NCBI GenBank assembly: GCA_022579005.1
Contig: MU401637.1
Coordinates: 1-64,000, forward strand
Length of the DNA: 64,000 nucleotides
Direction of reading: 5' to 3'
Origin: Poronia punctata
Lineage: Eukaryota > Ascomycota > Sordariomycetes > Xylariales > Xylariaceae
The position numbers and the translations under genes are program-made. Each line of letters opens with the position of its first letter. Position 1 is the stretch's first letter. This document shows, one piece after another, positions 34,988 to 47,576 of the stretch. The notes under the pieces are model-generated. The model was given only the letters and a program-made list of their open reading frames with translations. It did no database searches and was not told where the DNA came from.

Positions 34988-37261
34988 TCACCACGCCTCC
35001 CATTTCTGCCCTCCGATAGCAACAAGCCGATTAAACAACTCATCTCTCAAAGGCAACGCCGTAACACGCCACATATTCCCCCTCCTATCAGTAATCTCCA
35101 ACCCATCATTCACCTCTCGTCCCAAAGACCAGCCTACCACAATCTTCGCCTTCCAACCGTATCCCCCTATTTTCTTCAGTTCTTTTATATCGCCGATAGC
35201 AATACTCCACAGTGGATCCAGCTCATCAACCTCTCCCCCTTTCTTAGTCGTGCTAAATCCCACTGCAGGAATCGTCGATTTCGTCGTGATGTATACCCTT
35301 CCTTTATGCCCATTATACCGTGCCTCGAAATCCACCGGTCCCGTCTTCTGTAAATACTCCTCTTCGCGGGGCGGAGGTACCGCGCCAAGACGGTTCCGCG
35401 CGGGTTGGGAACCTACTTTGGCGCGCGCCGCGTCGCCTGCTATAGCGCTTTTCACGGTACCTTTGAGCGCGCCTTTCACGGCTCCTAGGATCCTGCTCCC
35501 TTTGTGATGATGCTTGGAGGTCGGGCTGGGTTTTGCCGCGTCGATGTCTGCGCCGCTTGTTTCATGCGCTGTGGTGGGATCATGCGCCATTGCGACTTCG
35601 AGTTCGGCGTCCGTCGCGTTCAAGGGCGGTTCGGCACCCGTCGCGCGGAGTTCCCCGTCGGTTATACCCGCCGGTCTATCCGGTGGTGGTGAATGTACGC
35701 GTGGCGCGGGGGGGAGAGGCGCTTTGTTTGCTTCCCCGATTCGGAGGAGGGTTAGTGTCAGTTGGGCATTTGTCGGCGCGCCTTTGAGAACTGTGTTGCG
35801 GAGTTCGAGAGCGCGTTGCCAGTTCGGGTAGGTCATGTTTAGCCAGTGGAATGCAGGGGTGAGGACGGGATCGCCGAAGAAGAGGAGGCCGAAGGTAAAC
35901 GTTGCGCCTTTGACAAAGAGGTAGGATGTCACGAAGAGGGATGTGAGGAGTAGGGGCGCGATGAGGCCGGCGAGACGGATGCGGTAGATATCGGGCGGGA
36001 AAGGAGGAGTGGGTGACAGGGCGTTGGCTAGACGTTCCCAGTTATCTGTTGCGTCGGAGATGCCGTGCATGACAGGACGCATTTTACTCCATACTGCGTT
36101 TTCAACGGGGACTTTGGTCTTGTCGTGTTTTTTGGAGCCGTCTTTTGCTTCGGCTGCTGAGATGGCTACTTCTGTGGGGTCGGGAGCTTTCTCTTCAGCC
36201 GAGTCGCCGTCCGGGGGATTTCCCTGGGGATGTTTGCCTGTGGCGCTGGTGACTACCACAGCTGTGACACCGTTGAAGAAATTGCTTGCTTCCTGTTCGA
36301 CTGCTTCGCCTTTGTGGTTCTCTGGGGCACCTGTGGCACTCTCGTGGCTTCCCAAGACCCCAGCTTTGGGTTTTTGTACTCCGCCGGATTTAGAGTCGAC
36401 GAGGGAGATGGGAGCTGGTGGGAAGAGAATAGGGCGAGAAGGAGGGTATATGATCAGGGTTATAACTGTTATTAGTATAAGGGGGGTGATGAGGTTGAAA
36501 AACCATGCGATGAAATAGGCCTAGTATGCGTGTTAGTAACTGTGTATTTCTGAGAGAACAACAAGGCTTATGCTTATGCGTACGGTACAGAAACATGCTG
36601 TTCGTCGTGATTCGCGCCATGAGCGGAGACGGGCGACATGTTTAACTGCTCCTAATAAAGGTATCGCAACCCTGAGGTACCAATGTTAGTCTCGGTTGTA
36701 GGTCTGATATGAGATGGCCCGTTCGAATAGATGTAATATCACCGCGTCTTATATGGTAGAGGTCAGTACGTACGACATGTAAAATCTTTCCACCGTTGCC
36801 CTCAACTTATCAGGAGAAAACTCCTCTTCATCGGAAATATTGAGATCCAAGTCTCCCGGTACCGGCGACGTGACCTCTTTGACATGGTACGTTTGCTGTC
36901 ACGTGTCAGATTCGCCTTTCCACATATTTTACACACAGTTGAGTAGTACCTTGTTGAAGCGGCGTATGAGAAGCCATAAGTCCTCATTACCTAACCCTCC
37001 AACCAAAGGTGCCGGTATGTTTTCCTTCTTTTCATGCCACCCCAGGTTGACCACCTCGTCGTTGCGAGGGTATTGCGCAACACCCTTCTCATCGTGGCCG
37101 TCCATGGCTAGGGAGTGTGAGAGGGTTGGTTCCTCGGTTATGCTGTTTGCGGCCTTCTGTTGCGCGGGATCTGTAGCTTGTGTTGTCGCAGGGACGGGCA
37201 ATACATTGGCCAACTTTGTGTAAAGGGAGTCTTCTCCCTTTGCACCTTCTGTTTCTGCCAT
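34988..37261 (-). CDS. DUF3292 membrane protein
   Basis: CDS is complement(join(34988..36520,36584..36671,36774..36895,36950..37261)), 684 aa. Splicing gives continuous family sequence: LLIRRFNK-QTYHVKEVTSPVPG, VERFYMS-VAIPLLGAVKHVARLRSW, and RTACFCT-AYFIAWFFNLITPL. The protein has an acidic N-terminus, hydrophobic segments near residues 175-200 (AYFIAWFFNLITPLILITVI) and in the middle (IRLAGLIAPLLLTSLFVTSYLF), a disordered Pro/Ala/His-rich region, and a C-terminal domain with KGRVYITTKSTIPAVGFSTT and ending VAIGGQKWEAW. DUF3292 proteins are conserved in Pezizomycotina. The C-terminal part resembles a lipid- or PH/GRAM-like module, but no function is established. Location in an internal membrane is an inference. 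Confidence 0.8.
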
Positions 37262-38438
37262 TATAGGTTGATTATGCACCTAGGCGAGTATAAGACAGTA
37301 AACGTCAAGTTCAAAATGGAAGTTACAAGACCACTTCCTACGGGCAGCATCGAATGAGAGAGGAATCATGTTCCCGTCTATTTACGTGTATAAGTCCATG
37401 AGATCAAGCCCGCTTATTCCTTCCGACCATAACCCCACCACTTGCGTCACCAGCCGGTTCCAATTCACCGGAGCAAATCCCTAGCGCACACTGCGATTTC
37501 GTCGCTTCTTGACCGGTTGAAAGAAACTCAAGAATGCGGTGACGTCGGAGGCTTCAGTCTTCAACAATAAGTTTTACTCGTACCCTTGAATCGGTTATGC
37601 ATAAAATCTAAGTGGGTCTTTTAAGGTACGATCGGATAGATCGTCGAATCCCGCGATATGCCTTTTACACGTAGCTGCGTGCACGTACATCAGCCTAGAT
37701 CTGTTTCAGAATCCAGAAGATCATCTTGTAATTCTCTCCGGCGACCATCTCAGAAGTATATAATTGCGGCCTGTCGCTACCCCTCGTCTCTGCTAGGCCA
37801 TTGATACTGTATCTTTGGTCGGTCGCTCACCTCTTACCCTGGAGACCGGCCGGACCCTGTTTGTGCAAATAAGGATGTCAGTAGAAGCCGACCATTTTCT
37901 TCCTCTTATTACGATTTATGTCTTATTAACCTCGCCAATTTATTCTCGCTACACATTCTTTAATCGAGCCTAAAGTTGTCGCGTTGACAAAACCGCAAAT
38001 AGTTGGAAATCGATTTCATGTATGCGACGTGAAGGTAATAAGGGGAACCGTGATAGGTGCATAGATGGCCTACATTCATAACGAAAGACAAAATGCCTAT
38101 GAACGAAACATCGTCCTAACAGGTTCCCCATAATAGATCAGCGATGACGAGAACCATCTATGACGACATTGTTCATCACCACCAGCATCTGTTGGTAACG
38201 ACGACCATGAATCGGCACGTACTTGTACGTAGTAAAGTGCATGTGTAATGTGAGGTAGAAATTCAAGTTGTTTCCCTGTTCTTTCTCCCTCTAGAGACGA
38301 TTTTATGACTATATAGAACTTTGCATTTTCACTCAACAACAACACCTGCAACTTGCGATTAATACCTATAAACCCGCTCAGTACAATTTCTTCCATTTAT
38401 CCTCCAACTGTGAGAACATCATATTGAATATAGCCAAG
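37262..38438. other. Divergent intergenic region
   Basis: Promoters of the DUF3292 gene and of PMI. It contains GACCGGCCGG near 37847. No gene is seen. Confidence 0.45.
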
Positions 38439-39742
38439 ATGCCGTCAGATCTTGTATTCCAGCTGGCCGGCACTTGTAACGAGTACCCATGGGGAAGGAA
38501 GGGTACCGAGTCAATGGCAGCCAGATTATGTGAAAAAACTCCTGGCTCCGGCTTCAAAATCGACCCTAGCAAGACATATTCTGAGATGTGGTTCGGCGAT
38601 TACCCCGATTTCCCTGGTCGGAAACTCGATTCCGGCGAGCCCTTAGCAGATGTTCTCCAACGCAACAAGGAGAAACTACTGGGCAAAAAGGTCATTGAGC
38701 GATTCGACGGACAACTACCCTATCTCCCCAAGATCCTTTCTATAGCGAAAGCTCTACCTTTGCAGATCCACCCTAACAAAGATCTGGCGACCAAGTTGCA
38801 CGAGAAAGATCCGGAGAACTTTACTGATCCTAACCATAAGCCCGAGATTGCCCTCGCCTTGTCCAAGTTCGAAGTCTTTGCTGGCTTCAAGCCTTTGGAG
38901 GAGATCGCGCCACTGTTCAAGTTGGATCCCTTGAAGAGACTCGACTCGATAGACAAGTGGACAAATGAAACATTGCGGAACGTCACTCGCGAGTTACTCA
39001 AGCTTGATCAGGGCACTGTGAAATCGATACAGTCCGATCTTGGAAAGATTTCTAAAAGCGAGTATGGCGATGCAGCCTATATACTAGATCTTCTTCCCCG
39101 CTTACAGGATCAATATGGCCCCGAAGATGCCGGCAGCCTGGTTGCACTTTTGTGCATGAATTACATGGTCTTTAATGCTGGTGATGCCATTTTCATCCCT
39201 GCTGATGGAATCCATGCGTATCTATCCGGTGACATTGTCGAATGCAGTAAGTATAAAGTCTCTTGAGAGCCATTACGGGATGAATACTTCCCGTCTCATA
39301 TTATTTATTGACTTGCAGGTTACTGACGACTCGAATAGTGGCCCGCTCGAACAACGTATTAAACGTCGGTTTCTGTCCGCCAGCTGACCGTAACAACGTT
39401 GACATGTTCGCCAACACCTTGACTTTCAAGGCTCACAGCAAGGAAGACGTGATACTCCCGGGTAAGAAGAGCGATAAAGGAAAGAAGGGGAAGACTCTGA
39501 TCTACAACCCGCCCATGAGCGAGTTCGACATGCTGAAGACGGACTTGGGCAAGGGCGAAAGCGAAGAACTCACTCAGAGTGAGGGGCCGGGTGTTCCGAT
39601 AGTCACTTCTGGACAGGGTATCTTGCGTGCTGATGGCGAAGAGTTCAAGTTGTCTGAAGGGTACATCTTCTTCATCGCTCCTGGTGTTTCGGTTCAGCTG
39701 GAGACACAGGACGGATTGCAGACTCATATGGCGGTCGTTTAG
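38439..39742 (+). CDS. pmi1: Mannose-6-phosphate isomerase
   Basis: CDS is join(38439..39246,39339..39742), 403 aa. The first ATG in frame gives MPSDLVFQLAGTCNEYPWGRKG, the standard type I PMI start. The intron joins DIVEC-MARSNNVLNVGF, a conserved motif. Zinc ligands by comparison with Candida PMI are Gln109 and His111 in LQIHPNKDLA, Glu136 in HKPEIAL, and His259 in PADGIHAYLSGD. The enzyme interconverts fructose-6-phosphate and mannose-6-phosphate, the entry to GDP-mannose for glycosylation and cell-wall mannan. The C-terminal part has a short Lys-rich insertion (GKKSDKGKKGK). It is cytosolic. It marks the end of the conserved block. The genes to its right look like a biosynthetic cluster. 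Confidence 0.95.
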
Positions 39743-40089
39743 GAGCTATCTATAGTTTGAGTTATGAATCTAGACAGCGTATGATAATGAAGATTAAATA
39801 ACTAGCCTTTCTTTCCCCAACTGTAATGTTTGGTGGCGCGTTTCTTGTAAGCAGAGGTCTGTTGGACCAAATGGGCATAGTTGGCACCGCCTACCCTGGA
39901 ACTGCGGGGATACCCCTTTCTTTGAGTCGATCGGAGCCTAGTCCAGACTCCAGTCGACCACGTCTTTCACTCATTTAATATCGACTACAGAAGCGGCATC
40001 ATCCAAAAGGACTTCAGTTACATCGGGCTATGAAATGCGTATGCTTAATATGGCTAATCGCGCTTCAGCAGAGATTCGACCCAGTCTTC
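39743..40089. other. Convergent intergenic region
   Basis: Shared 3' region of PMI and the MFS gene. No gene seen. Confidence 0.45.
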
Positions 40090-41767
40090 TCATATTATAT
40101 ACCGAAACGATTGTGCCCCCTGGCCATCCTCCTCATCCCGTCGCATCGAATCCAACTCGCGGTTTTCTCTATGCAAAAGCAAGCTCAAAAAAACAGAAGT
40201 CACAGCAACAACCAAACAAAACGAAAAAGACACCCACGACCCCTTTCTATAATAAGGCCCCTCATCCGACGGAAACAAATTCGTGCCAAGCAACGGACCT
40301 GCCTGGCCTAACATGGCAAAAATAGCATATCCACCCGCTCTCTTACTCTCCGTATTATGCGTATTAGATACCCATGGCAACAAGATGGCAACACTGACGA
40401 AGATGGTGATGGCTAGGTAGACGCCTAGATATCGCGGCGCGGCTGCTTCCGTGGTGGCGAGGAGGAGAAAGCCGATGGCAGATATGATACTAAAAAAGGA
40501 GACGAAGGGACCGCGTAGTCGGACGCGGTCGGAGATGAAGGATGTGGTGATCATGAGGATGAAGGTTAGGAGGTAAGGGGGTGCGGAGAGGCCGTTGGCT
40601 TGGAGACGGGTGAAGGAGCCGATTTGGCTGATTATGGTGGGGACGAAGAGGGGGAGGGAGGCGAAGGAGACGTTGCAGCCGAAATACATTAGGCCCGTCA
40701 GGTAGCCTGTATCGTTTGATGATGAATTTAGTGATTTTTGCTCGTCATCCTGGGAGATTTCGTGTTACTTACTGCGATAGTCCTTAAAAGCCGCTAGATA
40801 ATCCCTCCACCTAAGACCGGTATGATCGTCAACATCAGCCGTCTGTTCACGACTCACCATAATCTTGGCGACTTGCTTCTCGCGTTCCGACAGGAATTTT
40901 GCGCTGGCAATATCATCTGGGAAATTGAACCAGGCCACGACTGCCATGATGAAGGTCGGTAACCCTTCTATCAGGAAAAGGATCCGCCAAGGGGCAATAC
41001 TGCCTTTGATCTGGATTATGGCGTATCCGAGCGCGCCGCCATAGGCGTTTGCTAGGGCCGAGCCGGATAGAAATATCCCTTGGCGGAAACCAACTCTATC
41101 ACGTGGGTAGAAGAAGGATAGGTATACCGGGACACCGGCATACATTGCCTCCGTGGCGCCGAGGAGAAGGCGGAGAACGATCATGCTGTTGAAGTCGCCT
41201 TTTGATTAGTAGGTATTAATTGGCTTGAAAATGGGTTATGGGCTGGTGAGAAGATGTTAATACGAACCCGCCATAGTTCTGTGCCGCTGCTTGTGCTGCT
41301 GAGATTGTCGCGAAAGAACACACGATACACGTGACCCATACATGCGCGGAGAAGTGCTTCCATCCTGCAGAAGCAGACTGGAATATAATATCTTGTGTTT
41401 TTCATCCTCGTCAATAATCAAATATCTTTGAGTCTAATTAGAAGGAATATGGTGACTTACACGTGACATAAAAAAACGTGCCCAGGGTTGAATACTGGTC
41501 TCCCTTGAGCCCGATACTCTCGTCTAGACCGGCGACATGAGCGTTTCCTAGATTTGATCTGTCCAGAACTGATAGAGAGTATATGATGAATATCATGGGC
41601 ATGAGATGCCAGTCTAGCTTTCTTATCACTGCTTTCTCCTCCTCTAGTGTTGGAGGTTCGTTGCCGTCGGGTCGAAGCGGTGAGTTTGAGATTGAGCCCG
41701 AAGCCTGGCGTTGCTGCCTCTCGTCTTCTAATGGCTCAATGCCGTCTTTGGTCACCTTATTCGACAT
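40090..41767 (-). CDS. MFS transporter, ACS family (cluster border)
   Basis: CDS is complement(join(40090..40706,40773..41185,41268..41391,41461..41767)), 486 aa in four exons. The first ATG in frame is 41767. An N-terminal cytoplasmic tail is followed by AVIRKLDWHLMPMIFIIYSL and SVLDRSNLGNAHVAGL, the ACS-family opening (xxDWHLMP and LDRxNxGNAxxxG). Later come MIVLRLLLGATEAMYAGVPVY with the conserved RxxLGxxEA, and FYPRDRVGFRQGIF. The central loop contains SEREKQVAKIMVSRE. Around twelve hydrophobic segments are present. Such transporters move small carboxylates or vitamins. In a biosynthetic cluster they may export the product or import a precursor. Exon 2 is less conserved, so its acceptor is the weakest join. 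Confidence 0.83.
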
Positions 41768-42991
41768 ATCGACGAGGGCGACTAAGACTAATGCCACCTT
41801 TCACTATAGGAGTCCGATCGTGGAGGCGAAGTAGCTGTATTGTCCCGATATCATAGGAGATGGGTATGCGGCATAGAGGGGTTTGATAAAAACCGTCGTA
41901 TATCTAGAATGTCGTGTCACCTCGGCCGAATTTTCTGCTGCATGGTTTAATCTTAAATGCCTCCAAAGGAGAGGCCCGGAACTCTATCATTTCTTGGGAG
42001 TAGGAAATCATCAAAGTTACTGTCCTCCACACGTGACGAATTACATAAGGTGCCTAATACGCTCGTGCATATTTGAGAGTAGACGTAGGTACCTAAAGTT
42101 GGAAATTTGAGACGTAACTTGTGAAGTTGTGCGGGGGCTGCCTGCCGCGATTTCCGATCTCCGACACGCGCCTGCTATGATGGCATTTACGTACTCTAGA
42201 TTTGACTTTGATAGGTCTGTAGATAGGTACTTACATGACCGGCAATGCAGGTGCCTCCTCAGTTGGTGTGGGTGTGTGCGTAAGGATTGGCTGATCTTGG
42301 CGCAACATGGGAAAATGACATCCATTTTCTCGCCTCTAGATACCAACACCCGGACGATGTTACTGTATGCTAGCCAGTACAGCTTCTCTGTTATGATGTT
42401 ATTGCATAGGTACTTACTTATGCTAGAGATACTCGATATATGTTCGATTCGTGTTGGTAAGGGATGTGTACCTGTAATCCAAGGTATCTGAGGTCAGATT
42501 GCCGCGGAAATCCATATTCGTAGTCGGCAGAATTATGCACCAGAGTACAGTGTGTATACCGTACTGCATAGCTTACACTGTGATGCAGGTGACAGTGACA
42601 CGCCTGAAAATACCTACCGACTCGTACTTCCGTTGCCACTATTTGAAGTGACGTTTGCGGGACGCGGGGTACTCTCCTAAAGATCACCGTCCACCATTAG
42701 ACGTACGGCGTGAGCTGTCACGCATCCCAGCTGTGGAATTCTTCACAGACATCCCCATCTCTTCGTCGGATGATCCGAATAGCTCTCGGGGTGGGCCCGA
42801 CTACGATGGTATCATCTTGTGGGGACCTAGGAGCCGTGAGCCGCGACTTCCTTTAGGTATTTGACCAAGACCGAGTGCACTCTGTCTAGACTGAGTCTTG
42901 AGGTGAAAAGTTTGGCCCGGAATCGAGAGAAGAGAGTAGGTATCTATCAAGCTACCAAAACAGCGTCAATCATTTGACAAACGGAGACCCA
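41768..42991. other. Divergent intergenic region
   Basis: A 1.2 kb region between the MFS gene and the FAD oxidoreductase gene, so it holds both promoters. TAGGTACxTA motifs occur near 42083 and 42215. No gene is seen. Confidence 0.45.
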
Positions 42992-44785
42992 ATGGAATTC
43001 GACGAGATATTCGACGTCGTGATAGTCGGCGGTGGGAATGCCGGGTTCTCTGCAGCTACCACGGCGGCTCAAAATGGTGCTCGTGTACTGTTGGTTGAGA
43101 AAGCGCCGCTCGATGATGCCGGAGGCAATACGGTATGGATCAATGTGGTCCCCTGCTCTGGAAGCAAGTATTTTGCGCGGCCCATATACTAACACGCACC
43201 AGTATTTCACGGCGGCGGCATACAGATGCTGCTTTGACGGACTAGACGACTTATTGCCCTACCTGTATCATGAGGAGGGCACGAAAGGCTTGCCGCAGGA
43301 CCTTGTTGACCGTATCGAGATGGCGCCATACACGAAATCGGACTTCCATGCGGTAATAAGCCATCCTTGTTTTGTACGGGGGCGATTTATCTAACATTTA
43401 CCTCTCGGTAGGATATTAAACGCGTTACGAAGGGACGGGCTGACCCGGTCTTAGCGAGACTGCTGGTGGACGAATCGCGCGGTGCTGTACAGTGGTTAAT
43501 GGACAATGGAGCCAAATTCGCGCTGTCATATAATAGACAGGCTTTCCAGGTGGGTGGAAAGTATAGATTTTGGGGCGGCATGGTCCTGAACATGATCGGT
43601 ACTACGCTCAACAACTCCTAGACACGATTACTGGACATATTACGCAGAGCAAGCTAACGAGGCGAGATTACAGGACAGGGCAAAGGTTTGTTCCAGTGGC
43701 ACCTCGATCTTGCAAGGACGAATGGTGTCGTAGTGCGGTTCAGCTGCCCGGCCATCGACCTGGTGACACATCCGAGCACGAACGCAGTAATAGGAGTCAA
43801 GGTATATGCCAACGGAAAATTCAGCACGATCGGTGCCAAAGGCGGCGTTGTTCTTGCCAGTGGTGGGTTTCAGGCCTCACCCGCTCTTCGGACGCAATAC
43901 CTCGGTCCCGGCTGGGACGTTGCGCATGTACGTGGCACAAAGTACAATGTGGGAGACGGCCATGGAATGGCAGAAAAGGTCGGGGCCAAGCTAGAGGGCA
44001 ATTTCTCCGGTTGTCACTCGGTAGCGTGGGATGCGAACTCTCCTCGCGACTCGGGTGATAGGCACCTGACGAACCAGTTCACAAAATCGGGCTACCCCCT
44101 GGGGATCATGGTGAATGTGGAAGGCAAACGATTCGTGGACGAAGGGTTCGACCTCCGCAACTTTACATACGCCGTCTTTGGTCGTGAGATTCTGAAGCAA
44201 CCCCAAGGCATAGCCTTCCAGGTCTGGGACGCGGACGGCGCAGGGTGGTTGCGTGAAGAGGAGTATGGTGACGATGTCACGACGAATCTGATAGCTGATA
44301 CGTTGGAGGAACTGGCGGATATTTTGGTGACGAAAGGACTGGCGAGTAAGACACAGTTCCTGGATACCATCGAGCAGTTCAATTCAGCCTGCTATAGCTT
44401 CCAGAAGGAACATCCGACGAAGACCTTTGACCCATCCGTCAAAGATGGCATGGCGACGACTGGCCTCTCTCTACCCAAGACCAACTGGGCCACGCCGATC
44501 CAGAAGGGACCATTCCGGGCCGTCGAGGTAACTTGTGGCATCACTTTCACATTCGGTGGTCTTGCTGCTACGCCCAAGGCAGAAGTCATAAGTGAAGCCA
44601 CTCGACAACCCATCGATGGTCTCTGGTGCTGTGGAGAGTTGCTAGGCGGCTTGTTTTATCATAATTATCCCGGTGGTAGTGGACTGACGATGGGGACTAT
44701 CATGGGAAGAGCAGCCGGACGAGGGGCGGCGGAGAGGGCCAAGCGACAACCGGTCAACTTTAAATCTTACCTTTCAACGGCATGA
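42992..44785 (+). CDS. Fumarate reductase-like FAD-dependent oxidoreductase
   Basis: CDS is join(42992..43132,43203..43352,43412..43598,43674..44785), 529 aa. The first ATG in frame is 42992. The N-terminal FDVVIVGGGNAGFSAATTAA is a Rossmann FAD-binding motif, and VLLVEKAP ends the second strand. Splicing gives GGNT-YFTAAAYR, PYTKSDFHA-DIKRVTKG and VLNMIG-QGKGLFQWHLD. The FAD_binding_2 domain continues with GGVVLASGGFQASPALRTQY, GDGHGMAEKVGA, a substrate-domain segment NVEGKRFVDEGFDLRNFTYA, and a C-terminal FAD site GLWCCGELLGGLFYHNYPGGSG. Relatives include tricarballylate dehydrogenase TcuA, 3-ketosteroid dehydrogenases and soluble fumarate reductases, which form or reduce a C=C bond next to a carbonyl. 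The substrate is unknown. Desaturation of a cluster intermediate is plausible. Confidence 0.85.
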
Positions 44786-45089
44786 ATCTTTCGGGGCCGG
44801 GTATATATTCCAGATAGGACTTAAACCGACTATCCGAGTGCAGGTTCCAGGTTACTGGGGAATGTATTCGTCCTTATATCTGCATCAGGCCACTGTCACT
44901 AAGAAGCAGAGCAAAAGGATTCTATCATCACACATAAAAGTCGTGGTCCTGTAGGTAACTCATCGTGTACTTCAACAGTTGGTGGCAAGACATTGGCCAA
45001 GGCCACGTACAAATCCAAGCTGTCGTTTGAACATGAAGTTGTACAGTATAATTAACGAAAGCAGTACTGCTAGGAGTCTAGGACTACAT
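44786..45089. other. Convergent intergenic region
   Basis: 3' regions of the FAD oxidoreductase and the carboxylase beta subunit. No gene seen. Confidence 0.4.
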
Positions 45090-47018
45090 CTAGGCGAAAG
45101 ATGCATGAAGCAGACCAGCTCTCCTTCTAGCCAGTCTCTCCTCCATAAGCTCCTCATAAAAGTGAGAAACCCAATTACAGATGACTGATCGCGTATCAGC
45201 CGGATCGATAATCTGTTCCACACCAAACGCATTTGCCGTCCTCACCGGATTCACTTTATCAGAAAGTTAGTCTTATCCCAACTCACAACGTACTCAAGGC
45301 AACAAAGAAAGACAAACAGAAGAGGGGGAACTTACTCAAATGATTATACTCAGCCTCCAACTTGGCGTAAAGCTCATCAGCCAATTCCTTACCCCCCTTC
45401 CTCTCCGCCTCCTTCAACTCAAACGAATGCCCGACCTCTATCCCCCCCTTCAGCGGTAAAGACCCCCAATCCCCACTCGGCCAAGCAACCCTCATCCTGG
45501 GATCTCGACAATCCAACATGACCCCGCCCGCGACACCATACGCCCGTCTCGTGACGATATTATACACCGGCATCGTGGTAGAATAATACGCCATGGCGAG
45601 ATTAACCCCATGTCTCATCGTCGCCGACCTCTCCGCCACCGTGCCGATCGCGTAGCCGGGTACGTCGACGAACTGCACCACGGGGAGATTCATCACATCG
45701 CACAATTTTAAATGTTTGGTAATCTTTTGCGAACCTAGCGCGTCGAGGGCTCCACCAGTGGAACTCTCGCAGTTATTCGAGATTATCCCTACAGGATGGC
45801 CGGCGAAGCGTGCTAGGCCGACGATGGCGGTTGTTCCCCATAGAGAACCGATTTCGAAGAAAGAATCTTTATCCACGATGAGGTGGATTAGGCGACGCGG
45901 GTCGTACATGCGTTCCTTGCGACGGGGGATTAGAGACCGGAGGGATTCCTCGCGACGGGTAGGGGGGTCGGGGGAGGGGATGATGGGGGGTGAGGAATAG
46001 CCTGAATTAGGGAGGTAGGAGAGGACGCGGTGGAGTTGGGAAAATGCGTCTTGTTCGTTGATGGCTATGTTGTCTATTGTTCCGTTGCGACAGTGCACTT
46101 TTTTTTTTTCTTTCGTTAGCTGTACTTACTCATTTACTTTCACGGGAAAAAAGATGAAAAAAACTTACTATCAGGCCCCCCCAGCTCAGCCATACTCAAC
46201 CCCTCCTCAAACGTAGCCCCTTTGACAACCTGCGGGCCGGCATTAAACAAACTCCCCACGTTCGCCGCCATGACACTGAAATGACAAGCCGTCACCCTCG
46301 CCGCCCCCAGCCCAATCGCAGGTCCCAACACAGCGCCCAGGTTCGGTATCCCCATATTCAACTGCTGAAACACGGGTTCGAAACCAGGTAAGGGCGGGAT
46401 ATAACTAAACCCCTGTTTCCGAATCGTCGTCACGCTCCCCCCGCCGGATGACCCGTCCACGAGCTTGATGATGGGTAAGCGCAGCGATAGGGCCAGTTTC
46501 TCGATATATAGTGTCTTCTCGAATAATGCGCCGTCGGCGTGTCCGGCCCGGAGGGTATAGTCGTCTGCCGTGAAGACTATTTTTCGGCCAGATAGACGGC
46601 CGTAGCCTTGGACGCTGTTGCTTGGTGTGAATGCTGTTGGAACTTCTTCTTCTTCTTCGTCCCCTTCTTCTTTTTTACTCCCCTCTTTTGAGGTTGTATT
46701 CTTGCTCCAGGTCACTTCCCCTGCTACACTGCCGATTTCGACCAGACTTCCCGGATCCAAGAGCTGATCGACGCGTTCGCGTACCCATAGTTTACCGGCT
46801 CTTTTCTGCCGCGCGTAGCCCCGGTGGTGGATGTCTGGGGTACGGGCCATTTTTTCCAAGAGGGCGATTTGGGATAGACGGTCTGAGTAATCGGCTGGGG
46901 GGCCATTTGATGTTGATTGTTTACGACGACGACGCGGGGTGTTGGGTTGGTTTGTGATGTGTGATGTTACTTGTTGGATGCGCTCTTGCGCTTTCTTTTC
47001 TTCTTCTTCTGAACCCAT
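45090..47018 (-). CDS. Acyl-CoA carboxylase beta (carboxyltransferase) subunit
   Basis: CDS is complement(join(45090..45253,45336..46097,46169..47018)), 591 aa. The N-terminus (MGSEEEEKKAQERIQQ) is acidic and lacks a mitochondrial presequence. The carboxyltransferase N-half contains GYARQKRAGKLWVRERVDQL, an unusual Lys/Glu-rich insertion at about 110-130, GRKIVFTADDYTLRAGHADG, and DGSSGGGSVTTIRKQG. The C-half contains NNCESSTGGALDALGSQKIT (biotin and CoA site), VQFVDVPGYAIGTVAE and VTRRAYGVAGGVM. It ends MNPVRTANAFGVEQIIDPAD and RRRAGLLHASFA. The enzyme transfers carboxyl from biotin to an acyl-CoA. Relatives are PccB, MccB and bacterial AccB-type subunits. It is divergent from the alpha subunit gene, so the two likely share a promoter and form one complex. 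Intron 1 ends with a poly-A run before AG. Confidence 0.88.
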
Positions 47019-47576
47019 TTTGGTGGAAAATATGTTTGTATTAGGTCTTGATGAGAGATAGATGTTAATCTAGGGTTTTCATGGACTGGATGTAACTTGG
47101 ATGAAGGGGGTTTGTTGATGCAGGATTAGGTAATATCCCACTATGACAACAACTCCACACTACTCTATGTATTCTTCTCACAGCTGGTGAGATGAGGAAT
47201 GAGCAATTGATACCGTAGAGTAGAATGAGTTTGTTAATTGGGTGGTAATGGTGACGGCGCAGGAAATTGAAGAGGTTGGATTAATGAGAGACAGAAAAGA
47301 GAGGTGAGTGAGAGAAGGCCTCGGTAAGTTCTACATGTCCCCGCATTATCTCCAACCGGCCGGTATATCTCCAACTACCGGGCCGGGTCGGTCAAGATTC
47401 TTACCTAAAGTAACCGAGAATGAAACAAAAGCAAAACATAACTTAGGTACGTAGACCATTAGTTATGTGAGAAGATATACCGAAACAAAGACATCGACAC
47501 AAATCACTTCATGAATTCATAGACCCTGTGAGATTTCAGAGTTGCCATCCGGGTGGGACAACAACAGTGACAAACA
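47019..47576. promoter_or_regulatory. Divergent promoter of the carboxylase subunit pair
   Basis: A 558 bp region drives both carboxylase subunits. It contains a perfect palindrome ACCGGCCGGT at 47355-47364 and a second near-copy ACCGGGCCGGGT at 47377-47388, spaced by about 12 bp. These are candidate binding sites for a zinc-cluster regulator, whose half-sites are typically CGG. This is inference from sequence only. Confidence 0.4.
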
